Shown in pieces: positions 35,298 through 45,295 of a stretch of 64,000 bases of DNA; position 1 is the first letter of the stretch; every line of letters begins with the position of its first letter. Both the position numbers and the translations under genes were made by a program. The notes beneath the pieces were generated by a model, which saw only the letters and a program-made list of their open reading frames with translations, was not told the DNA's origin and did not search any database. This stretch comes from an uncultured Kordiimonas sp. (GTDB taxonomy: Bacteria > Pseudomonadota > Alphaproteobacteria > Sphingomonadales > Kordiimonadaceae): assembly GCA_947492375.1 (NCBI GenBank), contig CANLMI010000003.1:1-64000 (forward strand), given 5' to 3'.

Positions 35298-35726
35298 ATG
35301 ACCAGCGTATTGAAGCTATATGCTACTGCCGAAGAAGACATAGCTGTAATCTCAGCATTGTTTCAGGATGCAGCCCTAAAGGTAGCTGATATTGCCTGGC
35401 TTCAAGATGATAATCGTTTTGTTTTTCTCGCTAATCGGTTTGTCTGGGAGAAGAAGCGTTGGTTTAAAAAACCGAAAGGGGAAAGGCTACGTGCTGCAAT
35501 CCACTTTAACGCGGTCCAAAAAGTACAATTTCACGGCATTGATTTAAGCAAAAAAGATACCGTACTCGCTTTATTGGCAATTGAAGCAGTGAATGACGAG
35601 TGTATTCAGTTGACATTTTCTGGCGGCGCTGTGATTCGTTTAACAGTTGAGTGTATTGATGCCACCGCAAGCGATCTTAGTGAAACATGGGATGCACTTT
35701 CTCGCCCGGATCATGATCATACCTAG
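35298..35726 (+). CDS. DUF2948 family protein
   Basis: A 142-aa protein between murA and hisG, where alphaproteobacteria carry DUF2948. It shows AEEDIAVISALFQDAALKV, DIAWLQDDNRFVFLANRFVW, GERLRAAIHFNAVQKVQ and the C-terminal LTVECIDATASDLSETW. Function unknown; cytosolic. ATG at 35298 is preferred to TTG at 35295. Confidence 0.85.
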   Translation: MTSVLKLYATAEEDIAVISALFQDAALKVADIAWLQDDNRFVFLANRFVWEKKRWFKKPKGERLRAAIHFNAVQKVQFHGIDLSKKDTVLALLAIEAVNDECIQLTFSGGAVIRLTVECIDATASDLSETWDALSRPDHDHT

Positions 35727-35887
35727 GGATTTGTGGGCGCGCATGGCCCCATAAGTCCCGTTAAATATCACAAACATGTTCATCTTTAAAAAAGCCGTTC
35801 CGTATACAAACATATTGGCGTAAAACGGCATCAAGATAGAGCCAAACGGTTAAAGCCGATTGGTGATAATGCATATAGGATTATGTT

Positions 35888-36559
35888 ATGCAATTGAGTG
35901 ATAAGTTGGTTCTGGCATTACCTAAAGGCCGTATATTGGGTGAAGTAATGCCGTTGGTGCGGGCTGCTGGCATTGAGCCAGAGGCGGCGTTTGATGATCC
36001 AAAGTCTAGGCAATTAGAGTTCAAAACCAACATTAATAATTTAACCATTATAAGGGTTCGAGCCTTTGATGCGGCAACGTTTGTAGCATTTGGTGCAGCT
36101 CATATCGGTGTAGTTGGTAATGATGTACTTCAGGAGTTTGGATACAGCGATATATATGCACCTATAGATCTTGGTATCGGTTATTGCCGCCTATCTCTTG
36201 CCGTTCCAAACGAAATGGTGGAAGAAAACCTGAATACTTCATCGCATATCCGCGTTGCTACCAAGTATCCAAATCTCACGCGTGAATATTTTGCCCGCCG
36301 CGGCGTTCAGGCAGAATGTATTAAGCTAAACGGTGCGATGGAACTTGCGCCAAGCCTTGGCCTTTCAGAACGAATTGTTGATCTGGTTTCAACTGGTGGA
36401 ACCCTCAAAGCCAATGGCCTTAAGGAAGTTGAAGTTCTAACCGAGATTACTTCAAGGCTTGTTGTCAGTAGGCCCGCTTTCAAAACGAGGCCACGGGAAA
36501 TGACCTATTGGATCGACCGTTTCCGTGATGCTTTAAGCACAACCAGAGGCGTAGAATAA
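35888..36559 (+). CDS. hisG: ATP phosphoribosyltransferase, short form
   Basis: A 223-aa protein: the short HisG, lacking the C-terminal regulatory domain, which works with HisZ. It joins ATP and PRPP in the first step of histidine synthesis. Signatures are LVLALPKGRILGEVMPLV, FVAFGAAHIGVVGNDVL, and IVDLVSTGGTLKANGL (PRPP loop). Its stop overlaps the hisD start by one base. hisZ is not in the window. Confidence 0.95.
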   Translation: MQLSDKLVLALPKGRILGEVMPLVRAAGIEPEAAFDDPKSRQLEFKTNINNLTIIRVRAFDAATFVAFGAAHIGVVGNDVLQEFGYSDIYAPIDLGIGYCRLSLAVPNEMVEENLNTSSHIRVATKYPNLTREYFARRGVQAECIKLNGAMELAPSLGLSERIVDLVSTGGTLKANGLKEVEVLTEITSRLVVSRPAFKTRPREMTYWIDRFRDALSTTRGVE

Positions 36560-37860
36560 TGGCACAGCTTTTAAAAACAGGCGACATTGACTTTGAAGAA
36601 AAATTTCTGGGCCTGCTGGGTGCAAAACGGGAAATGTCTTCGGATGTACGTGAGAGTGTTGCATCAATCATCGAAGATGTTATTACACGCGGCGATGAAG
36701 CACTTTTTGATCTAACGGAAAAATTTGATCGGTTTGATGCTCGTCAAAGCGGCCTTTTGGTAACCGAAGCAGAAATCGAGACTGCCGTTGCCAAGGTTTC
36801 AGAAGAAACCTATCAAGCGTTAACTGTTGCCGCAGATCGTATTCGCGCGTTTCATGCGAAACAATTGCCGAATAATATAGATTATATTGACGATACAGGC
36901 ACGCGCCTTGGCCAAACATGGAAACCCGTTTCCTCGGTTGGGCTGTATGTGCCGGGAGGCCTCGCCAGTTATCCATCATCTGTATTAATGAACGCTATCC
37001 CCGCAGGCGTCGCAGGTGTTGAACGCATCGTAATGGTTGTACCAACGCCGGATGGCATTATTAATCCCCTTGTAATGGCAGCAGCCAAACTGGCGGGCGT
37101 TCATGAAATATACCGGATTGGTGGTGCGCAGGCTGTAGCAGCGCTTGCATATGGCACTGATACTATTGAACCGATTGATAAAATTGTTGGCCCTGGCAAT
37201 GCATTTGTTGCGGAGGCGAAACGGCAGGTTTTTGGCAAAATCGGTATTGATACTATAGCAGGCCCGAGTGAGATTTTAGTGATTGCCGATAATCAAAATA
37301 ATCCGCGCTGGATTGCTGCCGACCTCTTAAGCCAAGCCGAGCATGATAGCGTGGCACAGTCTATTTTGATCACAGATGATGCAAAGTACGCAAAAATGGT
37401 CATGGACGCAGTTGAAGACCATCTAGCAAGCCTTGAGCGCCGCGATATTGCTCTGGAAAGCTGGACTAATTTTGGCGCTGTAATTATTGTTGATCAGCTT
37501 GATGATGCCATTGCCTTATCAGACAGGTTGGCCCCTGAACACCTTGAACTTGCCGTTGATGATGCAGATGCGATGATGCAAAAGGTCAAACATGCTGGCG
37601 CTGTTTTCCTTGGCCGCTATACGCCTGAAGCAATTGGGGATTATGTTGCAGGACCAAATCACGTATTACCAACAGCGCGCGCAGCAAGATTTTCCTCGGG
37701 CTTGAGTGTCTATGATTTTATGAAGCGAACCACATTTGTTGGGTGTACGCAGGAAAGCCTTAATAAAATCGGCCCAGCGGCTATTCGCCTTGCCCATGAA
37801 GAAGGGTTAGGTGCACATGCGCTTTCGGTTGCTATTCGTTTAAATGGTGGGCAAGAATAG
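36559..37860 (+). CDS. hisD: Histidinol dehydrogenase
   Basis: A 433-aa protein; oxidises histidinol to histidine with two NAD+ in the last two steps of the pathway. Motifs: VGLYVPGGLASYPSSVLMNA, IVGPGNAFVAEAKRQVFG, IDTIAGPSEILVIAD, LLSQAEHDS (zinc ligands Gln/His) and NHVLPTARAARFSSGLSV. Coupled to hisG upstream and 4 bp from the UPF0262 gene. Confidence 0.97.
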   Translation: MAQLLKTGDIDFEEKFLGLLGAKREMSSDVRESVASIIEDVITRGDEALFDLTEKFDRFDARQSGLLVTEAEIETAVAKVSEETYQALTVAADRIRAFHAKQLPNNIDYIDDTGTRLGQTWKPVSSVGLYVPGGLASYPSSVLMNAIPAGVAGVERIVMVVPTPDGIINPLVMAAAKLAGVHEIYRIGGAQAVAALAYGTDTIEPIDKIVGPGNAFVAEAKRQVFGKIGIDTIAGPSEILVIADNQNNPRWIAADLLSQAEHDSVAQSILITDDAKYAKMVMDAVEDHLASLERRDIALESWTNFGAVIIVDQLDDAIALSDRLAPEHLELAVDDADAMMQKVKHAGAVFLGRYTPEAIGDYVAGPNHVLPTARAARFSSGLSVYDFMKRTTFVGCTQESLNKIGPAAIRLAHEEGLGAHALSVAIRLNGGQE

Positions 37861-37864
37861 CTGT

Positions 37865-38365
37865 ATGACACAAGATCATCGTCTCGTTCATGTATCCCTG
37901 GATGCCTCCACTGTAGTTAAGTGGAGCGCAGATGTTGAGCATGAACGCCGTATTGCCATTTATGATCTGTTGGAAGAAAACAGTTTTGAGCTTTTGAAGT
38001 CTCAAGACGCTGGGTACAGCGGCCCTTACAAGCTTGTTTTGTCCAATCTGGAAGGGCGCCTTGTATTTGACGTTAAAAGTAATAGTGATGACCAGCTTAT
38101 GAGCTTCAGGCTCGCCATGTCGCCCTTTCGGCGCATAATTCGTGAATATTTTGCCATTTGCGACAGTTATTATGATGCCATTAAAAGCGCTAGTCCTTCG
38201 CAAATTGAAGCGATAGATATGGGACGGCGCGGGATTCATAATGAAGGTAGCGAGTTATTACGTGAACGTTTGAATGATAAAATCAAAATTGATCATCAAA
38301 CAGCAAGGCGCCTTTTTACATTGGTCTGTGTCCTTCATCTTAAAGATGGACGGGGACCGATGTGA
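37865..38365 (+). CDS. UPF0262 family protein
   Basis: A 166-aa protein at its usual place after hisD. Motifs: DHRLVHVSLD, ADVEHERRIAIYDLLEENSF, SPFRRIIREYFAICDSYYDA, AIDMGRRGIHNEGSELL. Function unknown. The start at 37865 is chosen because the family begins near here; a start at 37844 would lie inside hisD. It overlaps the following phosphatase gene by 4 bp. Confidence 0.9.
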   Translation: MTQDHRLVHVSLDASTVVKWSADVEHERRIAIYDLLEENSFELLKSQDAGYSGPYKLVLSNLEGRLVFDVKSNSDDQLMSFRLAMSPFRRIIREYFAICDSYYDAIKSASPSQIEAIDMGRRGIHNEGSELLRERLNDKIKIDHQTARRLFTLVCVLHLKDGRGPM

Positions 38366-38793
38366 TGGAAAATACTAAAATCAAAAGTATCCTGTTCCTC
38401 TGTAATCAAAATGCAGTTAGAAGCCCGATAGCGAAAGGGTTGATGGACCGACTCACCAAACGCAGAATATTTTGCGAGTCAGCAGGGTTGATTGCCGGCA
38501 ATCTGGATGGTTTTTCAATTGCCGTCATGAAGGAAATCAACATTGATATTAGCGACCACAAACCTAAAGTTTTAAACTCTATCCCAATAGATAAATTTGA
38601 TGCAGTCATTGCCTTAACTGCTGAAAGCCGAGATAAAATCCAAAAACTAACTGAAGAACTAGGGATAGTATTTGAATATTGGCAAACACCAGACCCGGCA
38701 GAAGAAGAAGGTAACCGGGATCAGGTTATCGAGAGTTATCGTCTTGTTCGTGATCACTTGGAATGCCAAATCGCAGACTTTCTCAAGATATAA
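38362..38793 (+). CDS. Low-molecular-weight protein-tyrosine-phosphatase-like protein
   Basis: A 143-aa protein with the P-loop LFLCNQNAVRSPIAKGLM (CX5R: CNQNAVR) near residue 14 and the general-acid region near DPAEEEGNRDQV. The family includes tyrosine phosphatases and arsenate reductases; the alphaproteobacterial member in this operon is uncharacterised. Coupled to UPF0262 (ATGA overlap). An 184-bp gap before infA follows. Confidence 0.87.
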   Translation: MMENTKIKSILFLCNQNAVRSPIAKGLMDRLTKRRIFCESAGLIAGNLDGFSIAVMKEINIDISDHKPKVLNSIPIDKFDAVIALTAESRDKIQKLTEELGIVFEYWQTPDPAEEEGNRDQVIESYRLVRDHLECQIADFLKI

Positions 38794-38977
38794 TTTGGCT
38801 ACTTACCAGATAGCCTTATGTGGTCATGGATAGATGAACATTCCGTCACACAAAAACACCACCTTTTGCTTATCGTGAATAAAAATTACAGTCAAAATCG
38901 CCAAAAACCTTGCTTTTTTGGTATTCACACGGCATTTATTGGCGCGTTCAAAGCGTAAGCCACAATAAGGAGCCATA

Positions 38978-39196
38978 ATGGCAAAAGAAGAAGTACTTGA
39001 AATGCGCGGCACAATCAGTGAGTTGCTGCCCAATGCAATGTTCAGGGTTAAACTTGAAAATGGTCATGAAATTCTTGGCCACACAGCCGGAAAAATGCGG
39101 AAAAACCGTATTCGTGTATTAGCCGGTGATGATGTTTTAGTGGAGCTTACCCCTTATGACCTCACTAAAGGTCGTATTACTTACCGCTTTAAATAA
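38978..39196 (+). CDS. infA: Translation initiation factor IF-1
   Basis: A 72-aa OB-fold protein of exact family length ([51 protein letters not shown]). It binds the ribosomal A site during initiation. AAGGAG lies before the ATG. It precedes maf by 11 bp. Confidence 0.97.
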   Translation: MAKEEVLEMRGTISELLPNAMFRVKLENGHEILGHTAGKMRKNRIRVLAGDDVLVELTPYDLTKGRITYRFK

Positions 39197-39207
39197 TTGG
39201 TGGTGGC

Positions 39208-39852
39208 ATGACCACCTCACCTTTTGATTTGACTGAAGATAAAGCGGTTCCATTGACAGTATTGAAAAGACCCAAACTTGTTCTTGCGTCAGGATCTCCG
39301 CGTAGGCGTGAGTTGCTTGCACAGATTAATGTTAAGCCCGATCTGATTGATCCTGCGGATATTGATGAAACCCCCTGTGACCGTGAAAGCCCTAAGGCGT
39401 ATGCCCTCAGAGTTTCATTGGAAAAAGGAAACGCAGTCGCAATGCGGCATCCGGGTGCTTTAGTTTTAAGTGCTGATACTGTGGTTGCATGTGGTAAACG
39501 AATTTTACCGAAAGCAGAAAGCCCTGAAACCGCTCTGAAATGCCTTAAAATCCTATCGGGACGACGCCACCGGGTGATAACCGGTATGGCTCTAACACTG
39601 ATTGATGGCAAGAAATTACAAAAATCTGTTGAAACAACAGTCACATTTAAAAAGTTATCAGTAGAAAATATTGACCAGTACCTGGCAAGCAATGACTGGA
39701 TGGGTAAAGCAGGTGGTTATGCTATTCAGGGCCAAGCAGCCAGCCTCATTAGATTCATTGCGGGTTCTTATAGCAATGTTGTTGGGTTGCCACTTTTTGA
39801 AGTAAGCGGCTGGCTTGAAGCTCATTTTTATAATGGATCAAAGCATGATTGA
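39208..39852 (+). CDS. maf: Maf-like nucleotide pyrophosphatase
   Basis: A 214-aa protein with LVLASGSPRRRELLAQI, the hallmark N-terminal motif, followed by DVDETP-like DPADIDETPCDRESP, VLSADTVVACGKRILPK and GKAGGYAIQGQAASLI. Members hydrolyse non-canonical or modified NTPs. The end overlaps the RNase G gene by 8 bp. Confidence 0.94.
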   Translation: MTTSPFDLTEDKAVPLTVLKRPKLVLASGSPRRRELLAQINVKPDLIDPADIDETPCDRESPKAYALRVSLEKGNAVAMRHPGALVLSADTVVACGKRILPKAESPETALKCLKILSGRRHRVITGMALTLIDGKKLQKSVETTVTFKKLSVENIDQYLASNDWMGKAGGYAIQGQAASLIRFIAGSYSNVVGLPLFEVSGWLEAHFYNGSKHD

Positions 39853-41242
39853 TTTACCGGCAATATTAATCGAACCCGGCATTGGCTATTGGCGGTCTAG
39901 CCAAATTGACGAAGATGGCTTCCCTCAAAATTTAACCATCCATGATGATATACGATTTGGTCGAGTTGGCTCAATTTACTCCGCAGTGGTTAAAAACCTA
40001 GACACCAATTCAGACATTGCCTTTTTATCACTTGGTAAAGATCACGGTGATAACCCTATGACGGGGATTATGAACTTGCGGCGGGCAAAACAACTGGTAA
40101 AGGGGCAGGTTACTTCTATCAGTGACTGTTTGCATGAAGGCCAAAAACTAATGGTACAGGTTTTATCGGAACCACCATCGTTAGAGAATAAATCCGTCTC
40201 TGTCACCGCCAAACCAAGGCTGGATGGTAGATATGTATCGGTTGAATTGGGATCAAGCCGCCTGAATTTTTCCAAAGACCTTGGTCCGAAAGCCATTAAA
40301 TCATTAAAACAACCACTTTCTGAACTTGTCGACAATGTAGCGCTTATTGTTCGCGCGAGGGCTGCTACTGTTCCCGCACATAATGTGCTTGAAGAAGCCA
40401 GATGGTTAATTAAGGCCATTACTGCCAATGTGAATTTCGCTTTTTCCCCGATGGAAAAAACTCTGATTTCCATGCCCGATGGTAATGATCCAATTTATGT
40501 TGACGGGGGCAGCGAGTTCGCAAAAGTACGAACTATTATTCAACAAAAATGGCCTGACCTTAAAGACAAAGTCAGACTCTATAATGATCAAGCTGCAGCC
40601 TTTGAGGAATTTGGTATTGAAGATGCAATCGATGAGGCCTTGAGTGAGCGCATTCATCTGCCATCAGGCGGGTGGATATCTATTCATGAAACACCAGCTC
40701 TCACCGCTATTGATGTCAATATGGGAGGGGCACTTCGGGAAATGTCGGCAGCACAAGCAAAATTAACGGTTAACATGGAAGCCGCACTTGCAGTTGCCCA
40801 TCATATACGATTTCAGGATATTGGCGGCCTGATCATTGTGGATTTTATTGATATGTCGGGTAAGGGAACAGCGGCAAAGCTACTCGAATTATTCGATAAG
40901 GCGCTCAAAGATGATCCAGTGCCTGTCCGGCGAAGTGGAATTTCAGCTTTTGGTTTGGTTGAAATGTCACGCCAGCGCAAAGGCTTATCGCTTAAGGATC
41001 GTTACCATGTAAAACGCAGTTCCTCTGAAAGAGCCTCTGAAGTAGCGTTCAGGCTCCTTAGAAAAGCATTAAAGCTCGGTACAGCCAATCAACCAGGCGA
41101 TTTGATTATTCAGTGTGAACAAACTGTTGAACACTGGTTCCACCATAATCCAGATGCGCTCAAAGAGCTTCAAAACACGGTGCACCGATCAATTCATCTG
41201 AATAGCGGGGCAGCAGATGTGTTTATTAAGGAAAAAGTATAG
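39845..41242 (+). CDS. rng: Ribonuclease E/G family protein (short form)
   Basis: A 465-aa protein, shorter than E. coli RNase G, in the alphaproteobacterial maf-rng-yacG order. The catalytic core is clear: LTAIDVNMGGALREM (DVN, Mg-binding), GGLIIVDFIDMSGKG (second Asp), and GLVEMSRQRKGLSL. The S1-type region (DIRFGRVGSIYSAVVKNLDT) is divergent. It cleaves single-stranded RNA in rRNA or mRNA processing. ATG at 39845 sits inside maf. Confidence 0.9.
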   Translation: MIDLPAILIEPGIGYWRSSQIDEDGFPQNLTIHDDIRFGRVGSIYSAVVKNLDTNSDIAFLSLGKDHGDNPMTGIMNLRRAKQLVKGQVTSISDCLHEGQKLMVQVLSEPPSLENKSVSVTAKPRLDGRYVSVELGSSRLNFSKDLGPKAIKSLKQPLSELVDNVALIVRARAATVPAHNVLEEARWLIKAITANVNFAFSPMEKTLISMPDGNDPIYVDGGSEFAKVRTIIQQKWPDLKDKVRLYNDQAAAFEEFGIEDAIDEALSERIHLPSGGWISIHETPALTAIDVNMGGALREMSAAQAKLTVNMEAALAVAHHIRFQDIGGLIIVDFIDMSGKGTAAKLLELFDKALKDDPVPVRRSGISAFGLVEMSRQRKGLSLKDRYHVKRSSSERASEVAFRLLRKALKLGTANQPGDLIIQCEQTVEHWFHHNPDALKELQNTVHRSIHLNSGAADVFIKEKV

Positions 41243-41253
41243 GTAGGCTGGAA

Positions 41254-41427
41254 ATGGTATCACAAACAAAATGCCCCGAATGCGGTAAAGCAACAGTACA
41301 ATCATATCGTCCTTTTTGTTCGAAACGATGTGCGGATATTGACCTTGGTCACTGGTTTAATGGTGAATATGTGCTAGCAGGAGACACTGAAATAAATGAT
41401 GATTTCGGTGACGAAGCGGAGACTTAG
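41254..41427 (+). CDS. yacG: DNA gyrase inhibitor YacG
   Basis: A 57-aa zinc protein missing from automatic frame lists because of its size. It shows KCPECGKATV and PFCSKRCADIDLGHWFNGEY: four Cys (CX2C…CX3C) binding zinc and the family signature DLGxWF. It binds GyrB and inhibits gyrase in E. coli. GGCTGGAA precedes the ATG, 11 bp after rng. Confidence 0.93.
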   Translation: MVSQTKCPECGKATVQSYRPFCSKRCADIDLGHWFNGEYVLAGDTEINDDFGDEAET

Positions 41428-41560
41428 CCCTTATTTCTCGTGATTAAGAGTATAGCATTCAACAAAATGATAAGAAAACTGAAATCAGCGCTGGACAGCG
41501 CCGCGAATATTGGCTAAAAGCCCAATCGCTGAAGGACATTAGTTAACCCTCATCCTTTAA

Positions 41561-41635
41561 GCCCGGGTAGCTCAGGGGTAGAGCAGCGGATTGAAAATCC
41601 GCGTGTCGGTGGTTCAAATCCGCCCCCGGGCACCA
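41561..41635 (+). tRNA. tRNA-Phe (anticodon GAA)
   Basis: Begins GCCCGGGTAGCTCAGGGG and ends with encoded CCA. Acceptor stem GCCCGGG/CCCGGGC, anticodon arm GGATT-GAA-AATCC reading GAA, T-arm GGTTCAAATCC. 75 nt. Its last 16 bases plus flank (41620-41639) recur at 31253-31272. Confidence 0.96.
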
Positions 41636-41930
41636 TTTCCTTAGTAAAATTATTTAGTTATGAGCCTTGATTTTTAAGCTCAGTTATAATCCGCGTACGT
41701 TGTGGTAGATTTTGTGCACTCATTAACGTCCGTAATGGCCCGGTGGTTGTGATCAGTTTATCGATTGATTTTTTATTGTGTTTAAGCTGAATATCACTGT
41801 CGATAATAACTTATTACATAGCATGCTGTTTGGCTTTGCAGGTCTTGGTTTTTAGTTTGAGTAAGTGTTATACGATGTGTACGGTAGGGAAGGTGGATCA
41901 GGAGAGGGAGCCTCTCCTGATCAAGAGTTA
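41636..41930. other. Intergenic stretch after tRNA-Phe
   Basis: No ORF of interest. It carries the hairpin at 41896-41922 downstream of the convergent TonB receptor gene. Confidence 0.45.
41896..41922 (-). terminator. 12-bp perfect hairpin after TonB receptor gene
   Basis: GATCAGGAGAGG, loop GAG, CCTCTCCTGATC, 9 bp downstream of the receptor stop (minus strand). There is no clear T-run, so it may be a terminator or RNA-stabilising hairpin. Confidence 0.6.
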
Positions 41931-44632
41931 TTAGAACTGGTAGCGTGCTGTTATGTAATACTGCCCACCATTAAAGCCAAAAGGGCTTGATTCTGGATAT
42001 AATTGGCCCAGGCTACCTGCGAACGGATTTTCGTCAGGGAAGGTGTCAAAGAGATTATCAACCCCTGCAACCAGTTGGAAGCCTTCGAAAAATTCATAGG
42101 CAATTTGTGCGTCGAACAGGAACTCTGATCCTATGTCATCAACACCGTTACCGGTGTCATCCCAGCCGCCATAGTAATTGACCCGTAGTAATGTAGTCCA
42201 GGGGCCTTGGTTATGCGACCAAGTCAGACTGCTTCTTACGTTAGGTAACAAGTCTTCAAGGGCGCGTACGCGGCCAGCACTGATTGGGATTATGTACCAA
42301 CGTCAGTTACTTCAGTATCCGTGTAGTTAAGTGCAAACACGAGGTTGGAGTATCCATCGCCCAAATCAAAACCGTAACGACCCACTACATCTATACCTTG
42401 GGTGTTAGTATCAAAGCTGTTTGAGAAAAAGCGAAATTGTGACAGGTCATCAAGGCCTAGGAAGTCTTGGCGGTTAATGACACCGGCTGCGTCAAGGCCA
42501 GTTAATGCTTCTGAGACACTACCAAAACTGGAATTTCCTGCAAAGTTCAGCGCAGCAAGAAAGTCAACATTTGCTCCCAAGGCAACCCTGTCCTCTACAT
42601 CAATATCAAAGAAATCGACTGTCCATGTTGACCCACCAAGGTCAAAGGCAAACCCAACCGATATGTTTCTCGCGTCTTCTGTGCCTAGTGTTGGGCGTCC
42701 GTTACCTTGAGCTTCGATGAAATCGGCTGCCAGCTGCCCGGCCGCTGATGACAAAGGAAGTGTACCCTGATCAATGAGAACACCGCCCACGTTTTGGGTT
42801 GTAACGTTCGTTATATTTGCTTGCCCAGCCGTTGGCGCATGGAAGCCTGTAGAAAAAGTACCGCGTAGACGGAAATTATCTGTGACTGCGTAGAGTGCCG
42901 CGAGCTTATAATCCAGCGTATCACCAAATGCGCTGTAATCTTCATATCGAATGGCCCCCTGAAATGTAAGGCGTTCGGTAACATCGGTTTCTATATCTAC
43001 ATAGATTGCATAACTGTCTTGCGAATTTGATGAGCTGTTTGGAAAACCACCAAAGCCGTTCGAACTGGATGAAAATCCTTGATCAGCTAGTGGCCCAAGG
43101 ACGAATGATTGTGGATCACCTGCGAAAAGATCAAACGTTTCCTCTCTATATTCGCCGCCAAAGGCTACGTTAATATCCGATGCTAAATCACTTGGTATAG
43201 CGTAAGAGAAGTTAGCATTCACAATAGTTTCGCTTTGTTCTTGACCGCCGGGGATGAAGTCTCTCGGTGTGTTTGGCCCAAGTGAAGCGTTTACAGTATT
43301 TTGAATGAAAAAGTCTGTTTTATTGGAGCCGTAAACTACGCTTAAGTCATATTCCAGCCCTTGCCCAATTTCAATCTGGCCTCGAATACCACCAGCAATG
43401 CTGTAATCACGGTTATCGCCGCCGAAACGTGGTACAAAGCCTCCTGGAATTGTCTCTACAAACGAGAAACAATTTGCGCTGGCGCTAACTTGCGCAAGAA
43501 TAGTCGCGTCGGGAATTAATCCATTATTGCCAGTAAGGGGGATGCCAGCAGGGCATGCCTCTCCAACACCTACGCCGTCCAAATCACCAACTAAAACAGA
43601 CGCAACGCCGTTATCCGGGTCTAGTGCTCCTGTGGTTGGGTCAACCAATGGTCCGCGGTAAACACCGCCGCGGTTTGTTGGGTTGCGATAGAAAAAGCCA
43701 CCTGTGACTGTTCTTTCCGCATAACTTCCAAATGCATATAACTCGACTGACTCGTTAAGTGTTAGTGCTGAGTTAACAAATAATTTGAGGTCATCTTCAA
43801 CATCGGGCTGGCCCCAATATTGTGGTACTTCATCTGTGAAGGTATTGATTGTCAGGAAGTCAGCAGCAGCGGTATTACCTGCTGCAATCAATGCTTGGAC
43901 ATCATCACGTACAATTGAGCGAACGGTTCCGTCGGTATCTCCATATTCAGCGGATAAATTGACAAAGCCTGCGTCGCCCAGTGGAAGGCCAAAGTTTGCA
44001 GAAATTCTGTAATTATCGCCGTCTCCGTCGTATGTGGAGCCATAATTTACTTCAACTTGCCCGCCTTCTGATCTGTCTTGAAGGACGAAATTAATAACAC
44101 CGGCAATGGCATCTGATCCGTATTGTGATGAAGCTCCGTCCCGTAACACTTCTACGCGTTTCAATGCTATAGAGGGAATTGACGAAATATCAACACCTTG
44201 AGCACCATCTGAAATGCCGCCGCCAAGGAATGAGATTACAGAACCACGGTGTCGCCGTTTACCATTTACAAGGACGAGGGTGTTGTCGGGTGAAAGACCG
44301 CGGAGGTTCGCTGGTCGGACGATACTGGCAGCGTCAGAAATGGGTTGGGCATTGATGTTGAAAGATGGCACTGATGTGCGAAGTAAATCCTGTACATCAT
44401 TTGCAGAACTCTGTCTAAATTCTGCCACGCCTACGACGTCTACAGGGGCAGGTGTATCTGCGGCGGAGCGGCCTTTTCGCCGGGTTCCTATACTGACAAT
44501 TTCTTCAACTTCGGTTGCATCTTCTTTGTCTGTATCAGGTGTTTGAGCTAACGTTGGAATTGCTGCAATACTGGATAAGATAGCGGTCGAGGCCATTAAG
44601 TTGACGTAACGACTTTTGGATGATTTTTGCAT
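41931..44632 (-). pseudogene. TonB-dependent receptor, frameshifted near the C-terminus
   Basis: Reading from 44632 (MQKSSKSRYVNLMASTAI, signal peptide ending near TLAQ), the first frame gives a plug domain (~45-170; GLSPDNTLVLVNGKRRHRGS, VLRDGASSQYGSDAIAGVIN) and most of a 22-strand barrel, then stops at 42290 after NYTDTEVTDVGT. A second frame resumes at once (IPISAGRVRALEDLLPNVRS), continues through the DNLFDTFP motif and ends with the expected terminal aromatic QYYITARYQF. One missing base near 42285-42295 explains this; the joined protein would be about 900 aa. Without the last strands the barrel should not assemble. ATG at 44632 is chosen for its signal peptide. A genuine frameshift or a sequencing error. 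Confidence 0.85.
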
Positions 44633-45295
44633 AATAAAGAGGTTTCCCCATGTTTTGGTGTATTGAATGATACGCATCAACACGTTTGTTTATTGCCCCC
44701 AACCGGCAAATTTATGCTTTGTCATCCTGACCAGCTTTCACGATTACATATCGTCAATATCTGGTGGCAAGTTAGGCCATACTTAATATCAACACCGTTG
44801 ACTTAGTGTTGTAAAACAGAAACTCGGTACAAACACTGCCCTCATGCACGGATGACACCAAATACGACACTCAAGTATTTGGTATCGAGGAGGAAATAAT
44901 TGATGTTTCTTTAAGTTGTGCAAAGACAATCATAAATTATTTCCGATTGTTACTCGATGCCAATCAGTGTTACTGTCTCAGTGAAATATTCAAGTATTTA
45001 GTTAACATTTTCTTGTTATTTTTGATTAGTTTTTGTTGTTTGATCGATATAAAGTAACAAAATTGCAACAATAATGCATATCAAACACTATCTTGAGTTT
45101 TTGTATTAAGTTTTTGATTGTGTGTTGTGGATTTTAAGAAAAATTTTGGGAAATTTTGGAATCTAAAGGAAATAACAATATGAGCGCGTAAAGGTTGCTT
45201 GTAAATTGTACGGACGCTATGAGCTTTTGAAGCTAAATATCACGGCATCCGTTAAGCTTACTACAGCTATGGTTTGTCATATACTGTTTGATATC
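44633..45295. other. Long AT-rich intergenic stretch
   Basis: About 660 bp with no supportable gene on either strand. It must hold the promoter of the TonB receptor gene; long A/T runs near 45000-45150 look like an UP- or curvature-type region. No repeat or RNA was recognised. Confidence 0.45.

Noticed and set aside
41561-41635. tRNA-Phe as the actual integration site of the 31-kb element
   Set aside because: The gene is intact, points away from the element and is separated from the matching 20-mer by conserved core genes.
42402-44546. Plus-strand frames inside the TonB receptor gene
   Set aside because: They are shadows of the strongly supported minus-strand receptor frame.
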